A DNA stretch of 20,107 nucleotides. Source: Avisuccinivibrio_A sp964651505 (lineage in GTDB: Bacteria > Pseudomonadota > Gammaproteobacteria > Enterobacterales > Succinivibrionaceae). The stretch spans positions 1 to 20,107 of the forward strand of contig CAZYXT010000039.1 in NCBI GenBank assembly GCA_964651505.1, given 5' to 3'. Of the stretch, positions 13,012 through 20,107 are shown piece by piece. A model generated the notes under the pieces. That model had not been told where the DNA came from, did not search any database, and was given only the letters and a program-made list of their open reading frames with translations. Position 1 is the stretch's first letter. Each line of letters begins with the position of its first letter. A program made the translations under genes and the position numbers.

Positions 13012-14124
13012 ATGAATCCTTACAACAGCAGAATGATCCCCATGCCGCCCGCTTCGCGACAGGGTATCGTTGACACCAATATGATGGGAGTCTATCAATT
13101 GTTACCTCCGGTTGCGATTATTGAAAAATATCCTACCACCGAGAATATAGACAAGCTGGTGGTTGAAACTCGCAAGGCGATCCATAACATCATGCATGAT
13201 GATGACGACGATCGCCTGATTGTGATTACGGGGCCGTGTTCCATTCATGATCCCAAGGCTGCCTACGACTACGCAAGGCGTTTGCTGCCTTTGAAAGAGC
13301 GTTACAAAGACCAGCTGTTGGTCATCATGCGCGTCTACTTTGAAAAGCCGCGCACCACGGTAGGCTGGAAGGGATTGATTAACGATCCCAATTTGGACAA
13401 TTCCTTTGATATCAACAACGGCCTGCGCATTGCCCGCAAGGTTTTGGTTGAGATAAATTCGATGGGCATGCCTGCTGCCACCGAATTTTTGGATTTGATC
13501 ACTCCCCAATACATCGACGAGCTGATCTCTTGGGGCGCCATCGGTGCCCGCACCACCGAATCTCAGGTGCATCGCGAGCTTGCCTCCGGCATGTCCTGCC
13601 CCATGGGCTTTAAGAATGCCACCGACGGCTCGGTGCAGATCGCCGTTGATGCGGTAGTGGCAGCTCAGCACGAGCACACCTTTATGACGGTTACCAAGCT
13701 TGGGCACGTGGCCATCGGCCATACCTTGGGCAATCGCGACTGCCATATCATCCTGCGCGGCGGCAAGCAGCCCAATTACTTTGCCGAGGATGTGATGGCT
13801 GCCTGCAAGATGCTGGAGAAAGCCCGCGAAGTGCCAAAGGTCATGATCGACTTTTCGCACTCAAACTCCTCAAAGCAATATAAGAAGCAGATTGAGGTGG
13901 CCCAAAATGTGGCACAACAGATCTCAGGCGGCGAGAATCGCATTTTTGGCGTGATGATCGAGTCCAATCTTGTGGAGGGGCGTCAGGATCTGCCTGCCGA
14001 TCAGGACAAGCTCGTCTACGGGCAAAGCATCACCGACGCCTGTGTCGGGTTTGAAGATACCGAATATATCTTGCAACTGTTAAATGACGCCGTGCTCGCG
14101 CGCCGCAAATGCGCACAGGCATAG
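13012..14124 (+). CDS. aroG: 3-deoxy-D-arabino-heptulosonate 7-phosphate synthase, AroG-like
   Basis: This cytoplasmic enzyme condenses phosphoenolpyruvate with erythrose 4-phosphate, the first step of the shikimate pathway to Phe, Tyr and Trp. The 370-residue protein is a class I-alpha synthase with GPCSIHDP, YFEKPRTTVGWKG, SWGAIGARTTESQVHR, HIILRGGKQPNY, DFSHSNSSKQ and GKSITDACVG. In the inhibitor-binding region it reads EFLDLITPQY, keeping the Asp and Pro where E. coli AroG changes relieve Phe inhibition. This and the N-terminal QLLPPVAIIEKYPTTENI suggest the Phe-sensitive isoenzyme; specificity is inferred. A weak AAGG ribosome binding site 11 nt before the ATG fits dependence on the leader. 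The Asp-rich loop MHDDDDDR is longer than in E. coli. Confidence 0.95.
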   Translation: MNPYNSRMIPMPPASRQGIVDTNMMGVYQLLPPVAIIEKYPTTENIDKLVVETRKAIHNIMHDDDDDRLIVITGPCSIHDPKAAYDYARRLLPLKERYKDQLLVIMRVYFEKPRTTVGWKGLINDPNLDNSFDINNGLRIARKVLVEINSMGMPAATEFLDLITPQYIDELISWGAIGARTTESQVHRELASGMSCPMGFKNATDGSVQIAVDAVVAAQHEHTFMTVTKLGHVAIGHTLGNRDCHIILRGGKQPNYFAEDVMAACKMLEKAREVPKVMIDFSHSNSSKQYKKQIEVAQNVAQQISGGENRIFGVMIESNLVEGRQDLPADQDKLVYGQSITDACVGFEDTEYILQLLNDAVLARRKCAQA

Positions 14125-14130
14125 GCAGAG

Positions 14131-14150
14131 GGGGCTTTGAGCCCCTTTTT
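14131..14150 (+). terminator. Intrinsic terminator of aroG
   Basis: GGGGCT (14131-14136) pairs with AGCCCC (14140-14145) around TTG, followed by five Ts, six nt after the aroG stop. It should separate aroG from serA at least partly. Confidence 0.85.
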
Positions 14151-14156
14151 AATTGA

Positions 14157-14171
14157 GCCGCAGGCTGCGGC
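14157..14171 (+). other. Short GC hairpin before serA
   Basis: GCCGCA (14157-14162) pairs with TGCGGC (14166-14171) around GGC, 18 nt before the serA start and just ahead of its ribosome binding sequence GGGG. Only 39 nt separate the aroG terminator from serA and no promoter is evident there, so serA may rely on read-through or a promoter inside aroG. Confidence 0.4.
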
Positions 14172-14189
14172 ACTTATGGGGTAAGCACA

Positions 14190-15422
14190 ATGCACCAGCT
14201 TTCTTTGGAAAAAGACAAAATCAAAATCCTCCTGCTTGAAGGAGTGGATGTCAGCGCCGTCGATGTCTTGAATAAGGCAGGCTACAACAATGTCGAATAT
14301 TTGAAGACAGCCTTGGACGGCGACGAGCTTTTGAGCAAAATCGAGCACGTTCATTTCATCGGCATCAGATCCCGCACCTTTTTGACCAAGGAAGTTTTGC
14401 AGCATGCCAAGCGCCTGGTCGGCATAGGGTGCTTTTGCATCGGCACCAATCAGGTAGATATCAAGGCGGCAGCACAATTGGGCATTCCGGTGTTCAATGC
14501 TCCTTTTTCCAATACCCGCTCGGTGGCCGAGCTGGTAACCGGCGAGTATTTGCAGCTGTTGCGCGATGTGCCGGCCCGCAATGCCCTTTTGCACCGCGGC
14601 GGCTGGAAGAAGGCTGCCAAGGGTTGTTTTGAAGCCCGCGGCAAGACCATCGGCATCGTAGGTTACGGCCATATCGGCACTCAGGTGGGCATCATTGCCG
14701 AGAGCCTGGGCCTTAAGGTGGTTTACTACGATATCGAACACAAGCTCTCTTTGGGCAATGCCAAGCAGCTTGAAACTTTGGACGAGCTTTTGGCAAAAGC
14801 GGACATCATCACCATGCACGTGCCCCAAACCGAGCTTACCCTCAACATGATAGGCAAAGCGCAGTTTGAGAAGATGAAAGACGGGGCGGTTTTCATCAAT
14901 GCCGCCCGCGGCACGGTGGTGGATATCGATGCCCTTGCTGAGGCTTTGGAGAGCAAGAAGCTTACCGGAGCTGCTGTGGATGTGTTCCCGGTCGAGCCTG
15001 CCTCCAACAAAGAGGAATTTGTCACCCCGCTGCGCAAGTTTGACAATGTGATCTTAACTCCGCACATCGGCGCTTCCACCGAGGAGGCTCAATGCAACAT
15101 CGGCATCGAGGTGGCCCAAAAACTGGCGCTCTACTCGGATAACGGCTCGACCATCACCGCCGTCAACTTCCCCGAAGTCTCGCTGCCGCAAAAGCGCGAG
15201 GGCGTGTCGCGCCTTTTGCACGTGCACCGCAATGTGCCCGGCATCATGCGTCAGATCAACGAGATCTTTGCATCTAAAGACATCAACGTGGCAGCGCAGT
15301 ATCTGCAGACCACCGAAGAGGTGGGCTACGTGGTGATGGACATTCACTCGGATACGCCCGAGCAGCTGGTCCCGCTGTTAAAGCAGATTGAAGGCACCTT
15401 AAAGAGCCGCATCCTCTATTAG
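14190..15422 (+). CDS. serA: D-3-phosphoglycerate dehydrogenase
   Basis: SerA oxidises 3-phosphoglycerate to 3-phosphohydroxypyruvate with NAD+, the committed step of serine biosynthesis, in the cytoplasm. The 410 residues equal the E. coli enzyme in length. The NAD-binding loop is GYGHIG (158-163). The catalytic residues fall at the same numbers as in E. coli: Arg240 (NAARGTVVD), Glu269 (FPVEPA) and His292 (TPHIGAST). The last 75 residues form an ACT domain (GIMRQINEIFASKDINVAAQYL), through which serine inhibits the family. It also may reduce 2-oxoglutarate, as in E. coli. Serine is used with indole-glycerol phosphate to make Trp, a possible reason for its place beside aroG, but the link may be chance. 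Confidence 0.96.
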   Translation: MHQLSLEKDKIKILLLEGVDVSAVDVLNKAGYNNVEYLKTALDGDELLSKIEHVHFIGIRSRTFLTKEVLQHAKRLVGIGCFCIGTNQVDIKAAAQLGIPVFNAPFSNTRSVAELVTGEYLQLLRDVPARNALLHRGGWKKAAKGCFEARGKTIGIVGYGHIGTQVGIIAESLGLKVVYYDIEHKLSLGNAKQLETLDELLAKADIITMHVPQTELTLNMIGKAQFEKMKDGAVFINAARGTVVDIDALAEALESKKLTGAAVDVFPVEPASNKEEFVTPLRKFDNVILTPHIGASTEEAQCNIGIEVAQKLALYSDNGSTITAVNFPEVSLPQKREGVSRLLHVHRNVPGIMRQINEIFASKDINVAAQYLQTTEEVGYVVMDIHSDTPEQLVPLLKQIEGTLKSRILY

Positions 15423-16090
15423 GCATAAAGCTTCATTGCAGCAAATGCTGCCCATGCCAAAATGCCCGGCGTTTAAAGCAGGGCTTTAACTTGCCTGACG
15501 TTTTTACTGCCTTAATTTAAGTTAAGCGCTCTTGCGTCAACATAAATCTGCATCATGCCGACATGCTCTTTTGAGCTGTCGTTGACTGTGCCCGTGCCTT
15601 TTTAAACACTGAATTTGCAGCCCCTGCCTTTATTGCAAGATGGCTGCGCGCCTTGTTGCAGGCGGCAATTAAGCAGGGTGGGGCAACTATTTTGCCTAGG
15701 GGAGTAAAAGCCACGCGTGCAACGCGGCATTGTATTTAAGATTCAAACTTTAAACCGCTCTGAGGGCCTGTTAAAGGACAGGGAGTTTAAAATCCAAAGC
15801 TTTCATACAAAATTCATTTGTCGAATTAATTGAAAATTTTCCCGGCAAATACCTTGCCAAATTCACTTGACTTATTAAATAAAATGTTATCTTTATTACA
15901 GAAATAGTTAACCTAATTACAAAAATTATTCAATCAAGTCAAGGTTTAATTATGCCGGCAAACGATTGCGTTTACGGGGGTTAATTTTTTATAACTTATT
16001 GATATTACAGGGTTTATTTTTGAAAAATCACATTTGCAACAATTGCGAAATTTGTGAGTCCGCGCGTTTAATTTTTCATTAATTTATGTT
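15423..16090. other. Long gene-free stretch, turning AT-rich
   Basis: I see no credible gene, tRNA or CRISPR repeats in these 668 nt. The first half resembles the surrounding genome and holds only small dyads, for example GCAGC/GCTGC near 15437-15450. From about 15830 the base composition becomes strongly AT-rich, with ATTACA repeated three times. CCGGCAAA occurs at 15842-15849 and 15955-15962, flanking an inverted repeat. The composition shift next to a transposase remnant suggests inserted and decayed DNA. Confidence 0.5.
15866..15943. repeat. Inverted repeat in the AT-rich stretch
   Basis: CTTGACTT (15866-15873) and AAGTCAAG (15936-15943) are perfect 8-bp inverted copies 62 nt apart. Direct copies of CCGGCAAA lie outside both arms. 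This could be a relic of a small mobile element or a regulator-bound region; no gene lies inside. Confidence 0.3.
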
Positions 16091-16095
16091 ATGAT
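16087..16095 (+). promoter_or_regulatory. Extended -10 promoter, likely for the GGDEF gene
   Basis: TGT-TATGAT matches the extended -10 (TGn TATAAT) with 5 of 6 in the hexamer. A weak -35 (TTTAAT, 16067) sits 17 nt upstream. Transcription would run through the transposase remnant into the diguanylate cyclase gene, giving a leader of over 200 nt. Confidence 0.4.
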
Positions 16096-16240
16096 GTCAC
16101 ATAGGATCAGACTGAGTATAAGTAAGAATGTGATCTATAAGAAAGGGATCAAAGTTACCGATGAAGAGTTTAAAGAGCTCAATCTGTTCACCAAAGATTG
16201 GCATGGCGAATGGAACTGCTTCTTTAAGCCAAAATCATAG
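16091..16240 (+). pseudogene. C-terminal remnant of an ISAzo13-type transposase
   Basis: The reading frame ends in YKKGIKVTDEEFKELNLF followed by TKDWHGEWNCFFKPKS and a TAG stop at 16238-16240. The KGIKVTDEE and HGEWN pattern close to the C-terminus resembles the tail of ISAzo13-family transposases, which end in (F)HG(D/E)WNYTI. Only about the last 36 codons are recognisable; a stop lies in the same frame at 16055 and the rest of the roughly 1.2-kb gene is missing. Two in-frame ATGs at 16091 are probably chance, since they overlap a promoter -10. Family assignment is from memory of the tail motif and should be treated as moderate. Confidence 0.55.
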
Positions 16241-16326
16241 GTTATTTTATTACAAGCCCTAAAATAGATGCATGAAGATAAACCTAAGTTGAACCTACAG
16301 CTAAAAATATCGTGCGGGCAGGACAA

Positions 16327-17694
16327 ATGGCAAGACAGATCGCAGAATTATGGGAGAAATTTCCTTACTATGAAAAAGGTGAGCGACGAGATGATCTCTA
16401 TTACATCGTCGATAAATTGTGCATTGTTGCCCTCAAGGTCGATTTTGTCTACAACAAGGTTGATGTCCTCAAACATTCGAACTATAAGGACAATTGGGGC
16501 ATAGGCGATGATTGGACCGAGTTTCTTAGAACCTGCTATCGCGGCAAGCTTTATCGCAATGACAGCGTCCGATCGCGTTTGAGCCTCGAAGGGCTGGCCG
16601 CATTCAGCCGCACCTCCATCGAGCACGATACCATCATTCCCACTAATTTGGATATTGGATCAAGGATCTCCATCAATCTGTTCAAAAGCACCGCGCATCC
16701 TGAGCATGTTGTCTATGTGGTCATCAAGGATGAAACTGACCCCGGGCTCATGCAGCGCATCGTCGACATTTTTATCTACAACAGCTGCGATTACTTCATC
16801 TACCTTGACGGCAAACGCAACAGCTATGTGATGTTCTCCTCAAAAGAGGGGATAATGGGGCCGCCTTCATCTTCGGAAAATTATGAAGAACAGCTCTTGC
16901 GCTGTACTCAGACCTATGTGATGGCAGAAGACAGGCCGAACGTCTGCAAGCAGTTGCGCTTAAGCGAAGTGATTGCGGCCTTGAACAAGGATGGCCATCA
17001 CTCCTTTACCTTGGGTCTGCTCGAAAACGGCCGCTATCGGCGCAAGAAAATCGTCTATCGCTACTACAACAAAGAAGACTGCATGATCCTGCTGTATCGC
17101 ACCGACATCACCGACGCCTATTTTGAAGGCTTAAGGCAGAACCGGGAATTGCAGGAGGCCCTGGAGAAGTCCTATACCGATGCCTTAACGCGCGTCCTCA
17201 ACCGTCAGGGCCTTGAGATCAAGTGTCAAAAAGCCTTGGGTGCGATTAAAGAAAATTTTGCCTTCATGTTCGTTGATCTGGATAACTTCAAGCAGGTTAA
17301 CGATAATTTGGGCCATCAGATGGGCGATACCGTCCTAAAACAGGTGGCCTCGGCGCTGCAAAGCGAAGTGCGCGAGACCGATCTGGTGGGACGCTTCGGC
17401 GGTGACGAGTTTGCCATTCTCTTTTGCCATATTAGAAAGCCCGAGCTTATCAAGAGTGCAGGCAAGCGCATCTTAACGAGCATAGAGCAGATTTCAGACG
17501 ATCTGGGCATCCCCTACAAGGTGACTGCCTCCATCGGCATCTCTTTCTCCTTGGGACAGGGCCGCACCTTTGATAATCTGGTGGCCATCTCCGATGAGCT
17601 TTCCTATCAGTCAAAGCGCGCGGGCAAAAACAGAATGACCATCGAAGAAGACCTTGTGACGGATCATGATTGCTTAGAGGAGACCTCCGCCTGA
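16327..17694 (+). CDS. GGDEF-domain diguanylate cyclase with novel sensor region
   Basis: This probable cytoplasmic enzyme makes c-di-GMP from two GTP. Of its 455 residues, the last 165 form a GGDEF domain: DALTRVLNRQGL, the metal-site FVDLDNFKQVND, the intact active site GGDEF (358-362), and an inhibitory I-site RETD (349-352) at the right distance. It should therefore be active and subject to product inhibition. Residues 1-280 have no membrane helices and no motif I recognise; two PAS-like segments (about 40-130 and 150-265) are possible. A short coiled linker (ENRELQEALEKSYTD-like) joins them. The ATG at 16327 is preferred, with AGGA just upstream; an in-frame GTG at 16312 lacks a binding site. 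It may control motility, as fliK is in the same window. Confidence 0.88.
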   Translation: MARQIAELWEKFPYYEKGERRDDLYYIVDKLCIVALKVDFVYNKVDVLKHSNYKDNWGIGDDWTEFLRTCYRGKLYRNDSVRSRLSLEGLAAFSRTSIEHDTIIPTNLDIGSRISINLFKSTAHPEHVVYVVIKDETDPGLMQRIVDIFIYNSCDYFIYLDGKRNSYVMFSSKEGIMGPPSSSENYEEQLLRCTQTYVMAEDRPNVCKQLRLSEVIAALNKDGHHSFTLGLLENGRYRRKKIVYRYYNKEDCMILLYRTDITDAYFEGLRQNRELQEALEKSYTDALTRVLNRQGLEIKCQKALGAIKENFAFMFVDLDNFKQVNDNLGHQMGDTVLKQVASALQSEVRETDLVGRFGGDEFAILFCHIRKPELIKSAGKRILTSIEQISDDLGIPYKVTASIGISFSLGQGRTFDNLVAISDELSYQSKRAGKNRMTIEEDLVTDHDCLEETSA

Positions 17695-17704
17695 CCTGTC
17701 CTTT

Positions 17705-17724
17705 CAGGCTTCGGGCTTAGCCTG
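17705..17724 (+). terminator. Weak hairpin after the GGDEF gene
   Basis: CAGGCT (17705-17710) pairs with AGCCTG (17719-17724) around an 8-nt loop, 10 nt after the stop. No U-run follows, so it may only protect the RNA end; the stronger terminator is at 17788. Confidence 0.35.
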
Positions 17725-17787
17725 CCTCTTAAACGATAAATCCGTCCTCAAGGCTTTCATCTTTGCACGCTTTTTGCACTTTGGCTT

Positions 17788-17810
17788 AACTGTCGGTGTG
17801 ACAGTTTTTT
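17788..17810 (+). terminator. Intrinsic terminator between the GGDEF gene and the next gene
   Basis: AACTGTC (17788-17794) pairs with GACAGTT (17800-17806) around GGTGT, followed by a T-run to 17810. It ends 25 nt before the next start codon. Its core, CTGTC and GACAG with a T-run, repeats that of the hairpin at 12779-12802. A weak promoter (TTGCAC 17763, TTAACT 17786) overlaps it. Confidence 0.7.
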
Positions 17811-17835
17811 GTCTTTGAATGTGAAGGAGCGCAAC

Positions 17836-18774
17836 GTGAAGAAACGCCTTGTGGCATTAGGCGCAGTTTTAGGCTTGCTGGGGGCCTGCTCATGGGCTCA
17901 AGACATGGGGGCGTGGAGACTGTCGAGCACAGGAACCTGGGTGCTCAATGAAAATGCCGCTTATTCGGCTGCCAAAGGATCGGCCTCCAAATTATTGTCC
18001 TTGGACGAAGCCGTGCCTCATCATAAAGCTTCCCTGAAAATTCGTCCGAATATCATTTCCGAAGTGACTTTAAGCTTTACCTGCGTGCTGCCGGCTCCCG
18101 ATGCGTCCCTTGAGTTGCGCGTGCCGTCATTGGACATTTCCTTAAAGGACGCCTTCCAGGGTTTTGCCTTTGCCAGGTTTTTGGTCGACAACAAGCAAGA
18201 ATACTCTTTGCGCGGCGAAATTGCTCCGCGCGGCCGCCTGGTCTTTGCCCCGTTGTCCAAAAGACAAAAAGATGCCTTGGACAAGCTTTTTGCCGATCTT
18301 AAAGATGGCAATGAGCTTAAGGTGGCGCTATTGCAGGGACAATATGAACCGCGTTTGTATGTCTTCCCCTTGGACGGCCTTGATGAGCACCTTGAGGCGG
18401 TCAAGCAAGATTGCGCGACCTTGGCATCGGCAGGCGGTTATGACGGAAGCGATCTGGTGCCCGATTATTTAACCTATGAGCGCAATGACAGCGCACCGCG
18501 CGGCTACAGACTTCAAAATAACCAACGCCCCGTTGAGGCCGCCATTGAAATTGCGGCCCCCGAGGAGCCTCCTGCCGCGGTGCAGCCTCCTGCCCCCATT
18601 CCTTTTTCAGGCGAGGGCGGGCGTGCGAGCATTGATGCTGACGGCAATGTGATCATGGCCCCCGATCCTGCCCAAAGCGCAGGGCAATCAAATGCCGGCA
18701 ATATCCTGCCTGACGGTTTTGGGACCAACAACGGTCCCATGCAGATTGACGAGAGCGGCATGCCCATCTTTTAG
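17836..18774 (+). CDS. Exported protein of unknown function
   Basis: I do not recognise this 312-residue protein. GTG 17836 is chosen as start because AAGGAG lies 6 nt upstream and a signal peptide begins there (MKKRLVALGAVLGLLGACSWA). The signal can be read as type I, cut after SWA, or as a lipoprotein with lipobox LGAC and Cys18. The mature part to about residue 205 looks like a beta-rich globular domain ending in a segment of the type YVFPLDGLDEHLEAVKQDC; this loosely recalls IalB-like periplasmic proteins, but I would not assign it. Residues about 235-312 are Pro/Ala/Gly-rich and probably disordered (EEPPAAVQPPAPIP). It stands alone between two terminators. Confidence 0.75.
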   Translation: MKKRLVALGAVLGLLGACSWAQDMGAWRLSSTGTWVLNENAAYSAAKGSASKLLSLDEAVPHHKASLKIRPNIISEVTLSFTCVLPAPDASLELRVPSLDISLKDAFQGFAFARFLVDNKQEYSLRGEIAPRGRLVFAPLSKRQKDALDKLFADLKDGNELKVALLQGQYEPRLYVFPLDGLDEHLEAVKQDCATLASAGGYDGSDLVPDYLTYERNDSAPRGYRLQNNQRPVEAAIEIAAPEEPPAAVQPPAPIPFSGEGGRASIDADGNVIMAPDPAQSAGQSNAGNILPDGFGTNNGPMQIDESGMPIF

Positions 18775-18795
18775 CGTGAAAACCCAAAGGTTTCA

Positions 18796-18822
18796 AAGGC
18801 CCCGAACGACAATCGGGGCCTT
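18796..18822. terminator. Strong hairpin between convergent genes
   Basis: AAGGCCCCGA (18796-18805) pairs perfectly with TCGGGGCCTT (18813-18822), a 10-bp stem with a 7-nt loop. It lies 22 nt after the stop of the unknown exported protein and 71 nt past the stop of the minus-strand gene, and may serve both. Confidence 0.6.
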
Positions 18823-18892
18823 GCGGCATGAGAGCCAAAAGCCCGGGTTTTGCGACGGCGCTTGTCTTTGTTTGACAGGAGCTCTTTTGCAG

Positions 18893-20107
18893 TCAATCAT
18901 CAGCTGCGGTTGCCAAGGCTGCAAGCTTGGCAAACTCGTCTTTCGTCAGGGCAAGTTCTTCCAAGTGCACGATTTCTCTTATCATTGAAGGAGAGCCTTC
19001 TTTGATATTATTTAAATCCCGCTTGCTTTCGTTGACGATCACCATGACGCAGGGGACGATGGTTTGAGGTCCCGGCAGGTTTGCGTATTTGCGATCCAAA
19101 AACTGCACTTTGCCTTCCTCGAAGGCTGCGTCTGCTTTGGCCCGATCTTCTGTCAGCTTTATTTCAATGATATAGTGAATTTTGCTGTCTTTGACATGCA
19201 AATCGGCGCGTCCATTGGCGGATTTGATTTCACACAGGCAGTCAAAATGGAACATGGTTAAGACATTGATAAAGTTCCCCAGCACGTCTGCAAATACCTG
19301 TTCATCAAATTTTTTGATGCTTGTGCATGAGAAGCGGTTGATGAGTTTATTTAACACCGCCTTTATGGCAGGCAGACTTTTGGTTTTAAAAGCTTCGGTG
19401 ATTGTTCGCAAGTAGTCTGCATTTGGATCATCCTCGGCATCTTGATCTTGGTTTTCGGTTAACTTTGCGTATACCGCTTTGGCAAAAGCAATTTTTACCT
19501 CCCTGTTGGGTATGCCTATGTAAAGCGCGTTGCCATAAACTTTTTTGATGGTCAAATACCCTGCCTGGTACAAAACGGCTTTGAGGGGAAAATTTTTTTC
19601 TCCAAGATGAGAGATGACTGAAGACAAATCATCGTAACTGTAAGGCCTGGATGCATTATTCAAAAAAGCCATTATCTCAGACAGATCAGAGGGGTTTGCA
19701 GTCAAACGCGCCAGAAAATCATTGAGCAAGGTTGAGTTGGAACTGTCAAGCCAATGGGGGAAAAAACCGATGCGCGGGGAGGCAAAGAAATTAATCACAG
19801 ACCATGGATTGTATACTTGGCGTTTTTGCTTGCGATCGAATGAATAGCCGTCATAATTGGCTTTGAGTCCCTCCAAGACTTTGTGTTCATCCCACTGCTC
19901 TTGAGGCTCTTCTTCGTTAAGGACCTGTGCGGCATGGGCAATGTAGGGCTTGAAGTTGTGCTCAAGCTCCTCTTGGGTGAAGCCTGCGATGGCTCCGTAT
20001 TTTAAATCAAATGAAATATCGTCTATATTGTTTGGTCCTGAAAAAAGACCTACACTGATGATCCTGGCAACGCCTGTTATGAAGGTAAAACGAAACTTAT
20101 TGACAAA
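18893..20107 (-). CDS. AAA-ATPase-like / PD-(D/E)XK family protein, 3' part
   Basis: The gene runs off the right edge of the window; the last 404 residues are visible. A shorter frame beginning at 19876 starts at an internal TTG and is only part of it. The visible N-terminal segment (FITGVARIISVGLFSGPNNIDDISFD, then YGAIAGFTQEELE) matches the end of the AAA-ATPase-like domain of a large family of gut-bacterial proteins, followed by NYDGYSFD and VYNPWSVINFF. The C-terminal part is a PD-(D/E)XK nuclease-like fold, with Asp at 19202-19204 (GRAD) and Glu-x-Lys at 19157-19165 (IIEIKL), so the core residues are intact. The family is often multicopy in Bacteroides and Succinivibrionaceae; its cellular role is unknown to me. 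Confidence 0.85.
   Translation of the reverse strand, partial: FVNKFRFTFITGVARIISVGLFSGPNNIDDISFDLKYGAIAGFTQEELEHNFKPYIAHAAQVLNEEEPQEQWDEHKVLEGLKANYDGYSFDRKQKRQVYNPWSVINFFASPRIGFFPHWLDSSNSTLLNDFLARLTANPSDLSEIMAFLNNASRPYSYDDLSSVISHLGEKNFPLKAVLYQAGYLTIKKVYGNALYIGIPNREVKIAFAKAVYAKLTENQDQDAEDDPNADYLRTITEAFKTKSLPAIKAVLNKLINRFSCTSIKKFDEQVFADVLGNFINVLTMFHFDCLCEIKSANGRADLHVKDSKIHYIIEIKLTEDRAKADAAFEEGKVQFLDRKYANLPGPQTIVPCVMVIVNESKRDLNNIKEGSPSMIREIVHLEELALTKDEFAKLAALATAADD

Noticed and set aside
13102..14828. Minus-strand open frames opposite aroG and serA (252 and 270 codons)
   Set aside because: The sense strand encodes complete enzymes with catalytic residues at expected positions; the antisense products have no family features.
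15423..16090. Possible tRNA, origin or small RNA in the long gap
   Set aside because: A GATTCAAACTTT near 15740 resembles a T-loop but no acceptor, D or anticodon arms fit; no DnaA-box cluster or clear promoter-terminator pair was found.
17809..17835. TTG start for the exported protein at 17836
   Set aside because: The TTG sits in the T-run of a terminator, while GTG 17836 has an ideal AAGGAG and begins the signal peptide.
1..20107. CRISPR array or prophage
   Set aside because: No regularly spaced repeats, integrase or phage structural genes were seen on either strand.

Overview
The window comes from a motile, probably anaerobic or microaerobic gammaproteobacterium. AroG-like DAHP synthase, a 410-residue SerA with E. 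coli-numbered catalytic residues, and ExoIII all look gammaproteobacterial. A nif-type (not isc-type) NifU/NifS pair, a CoA-disulfide-reductase/rhodanese protein and a protein of the AAA-ATPase-like/PD-(D/E)XK family suggest a gut or rumen lineage such as Succinivibrionaceae. That family placement is inference, not proof. Most of the window has balanced base composition and dense coding. The stretch 15,830-16,310 is visibly AT-rich and holds a transposase remnant.

Layout. 1-2,505: copper-type P1B ATPase with a CopZ-like domain fused to its C-terminus and a possible RNA switch over its ribosome binding site. 2,661-4,817: NifU-NifS pair for Fe-S cluster assembly. 4,948-6,776: fliK behind a sigma-54 type promoter. 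6,804-8,465: CoA-disulfide-reductase-like flavoprotein with a C-terminal rhodanese. 8,619-10,783: TetR regulator with two operator-like palindromes at its promoter, followed by an exported SUMF1-flavodoxin fusion. A convergent exported cupin lies at 11,104-11,583 on the minus strand. 11,736-12,604: xthA. 12,742-14,124: promoter, aromatic-rich leader peptide and DAHP synthase. 14,190-15,422: serA. 15,423-16,310: long gene-free AT-rich stretch with an ISAzo13-type transposase tail. 16,327-17,694: GGDEF diguanylate cyclase. 17,836-18,774: exported protein of unknown function. 18,893 to the end: partial AAA-ATPase-like/PD-(D/E)XK protein on the minus strand.

The most notable item is an unannotated 46-codon leader ORF at 12,851-12,991, just before the DAHP synthase gene. 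It ends in a run with nine Phe/Tyr/Trp residues in its last fifteen codons. Its stop codon lies 20 nt before the aroG start and there is no room for a classical terminator between them. This suggests control of aroG translation, not transcription, by aromatic amino acid supply. Other points worth checking are an internal, well-spaced ribosome binding site in copA that could release a free CopZ chaperone, alternative hairpins over the copA ribosome binding site, the exported SUMF1-flavodoxin fusion, and a NifU whose Nfu domain has lost its CxxC.
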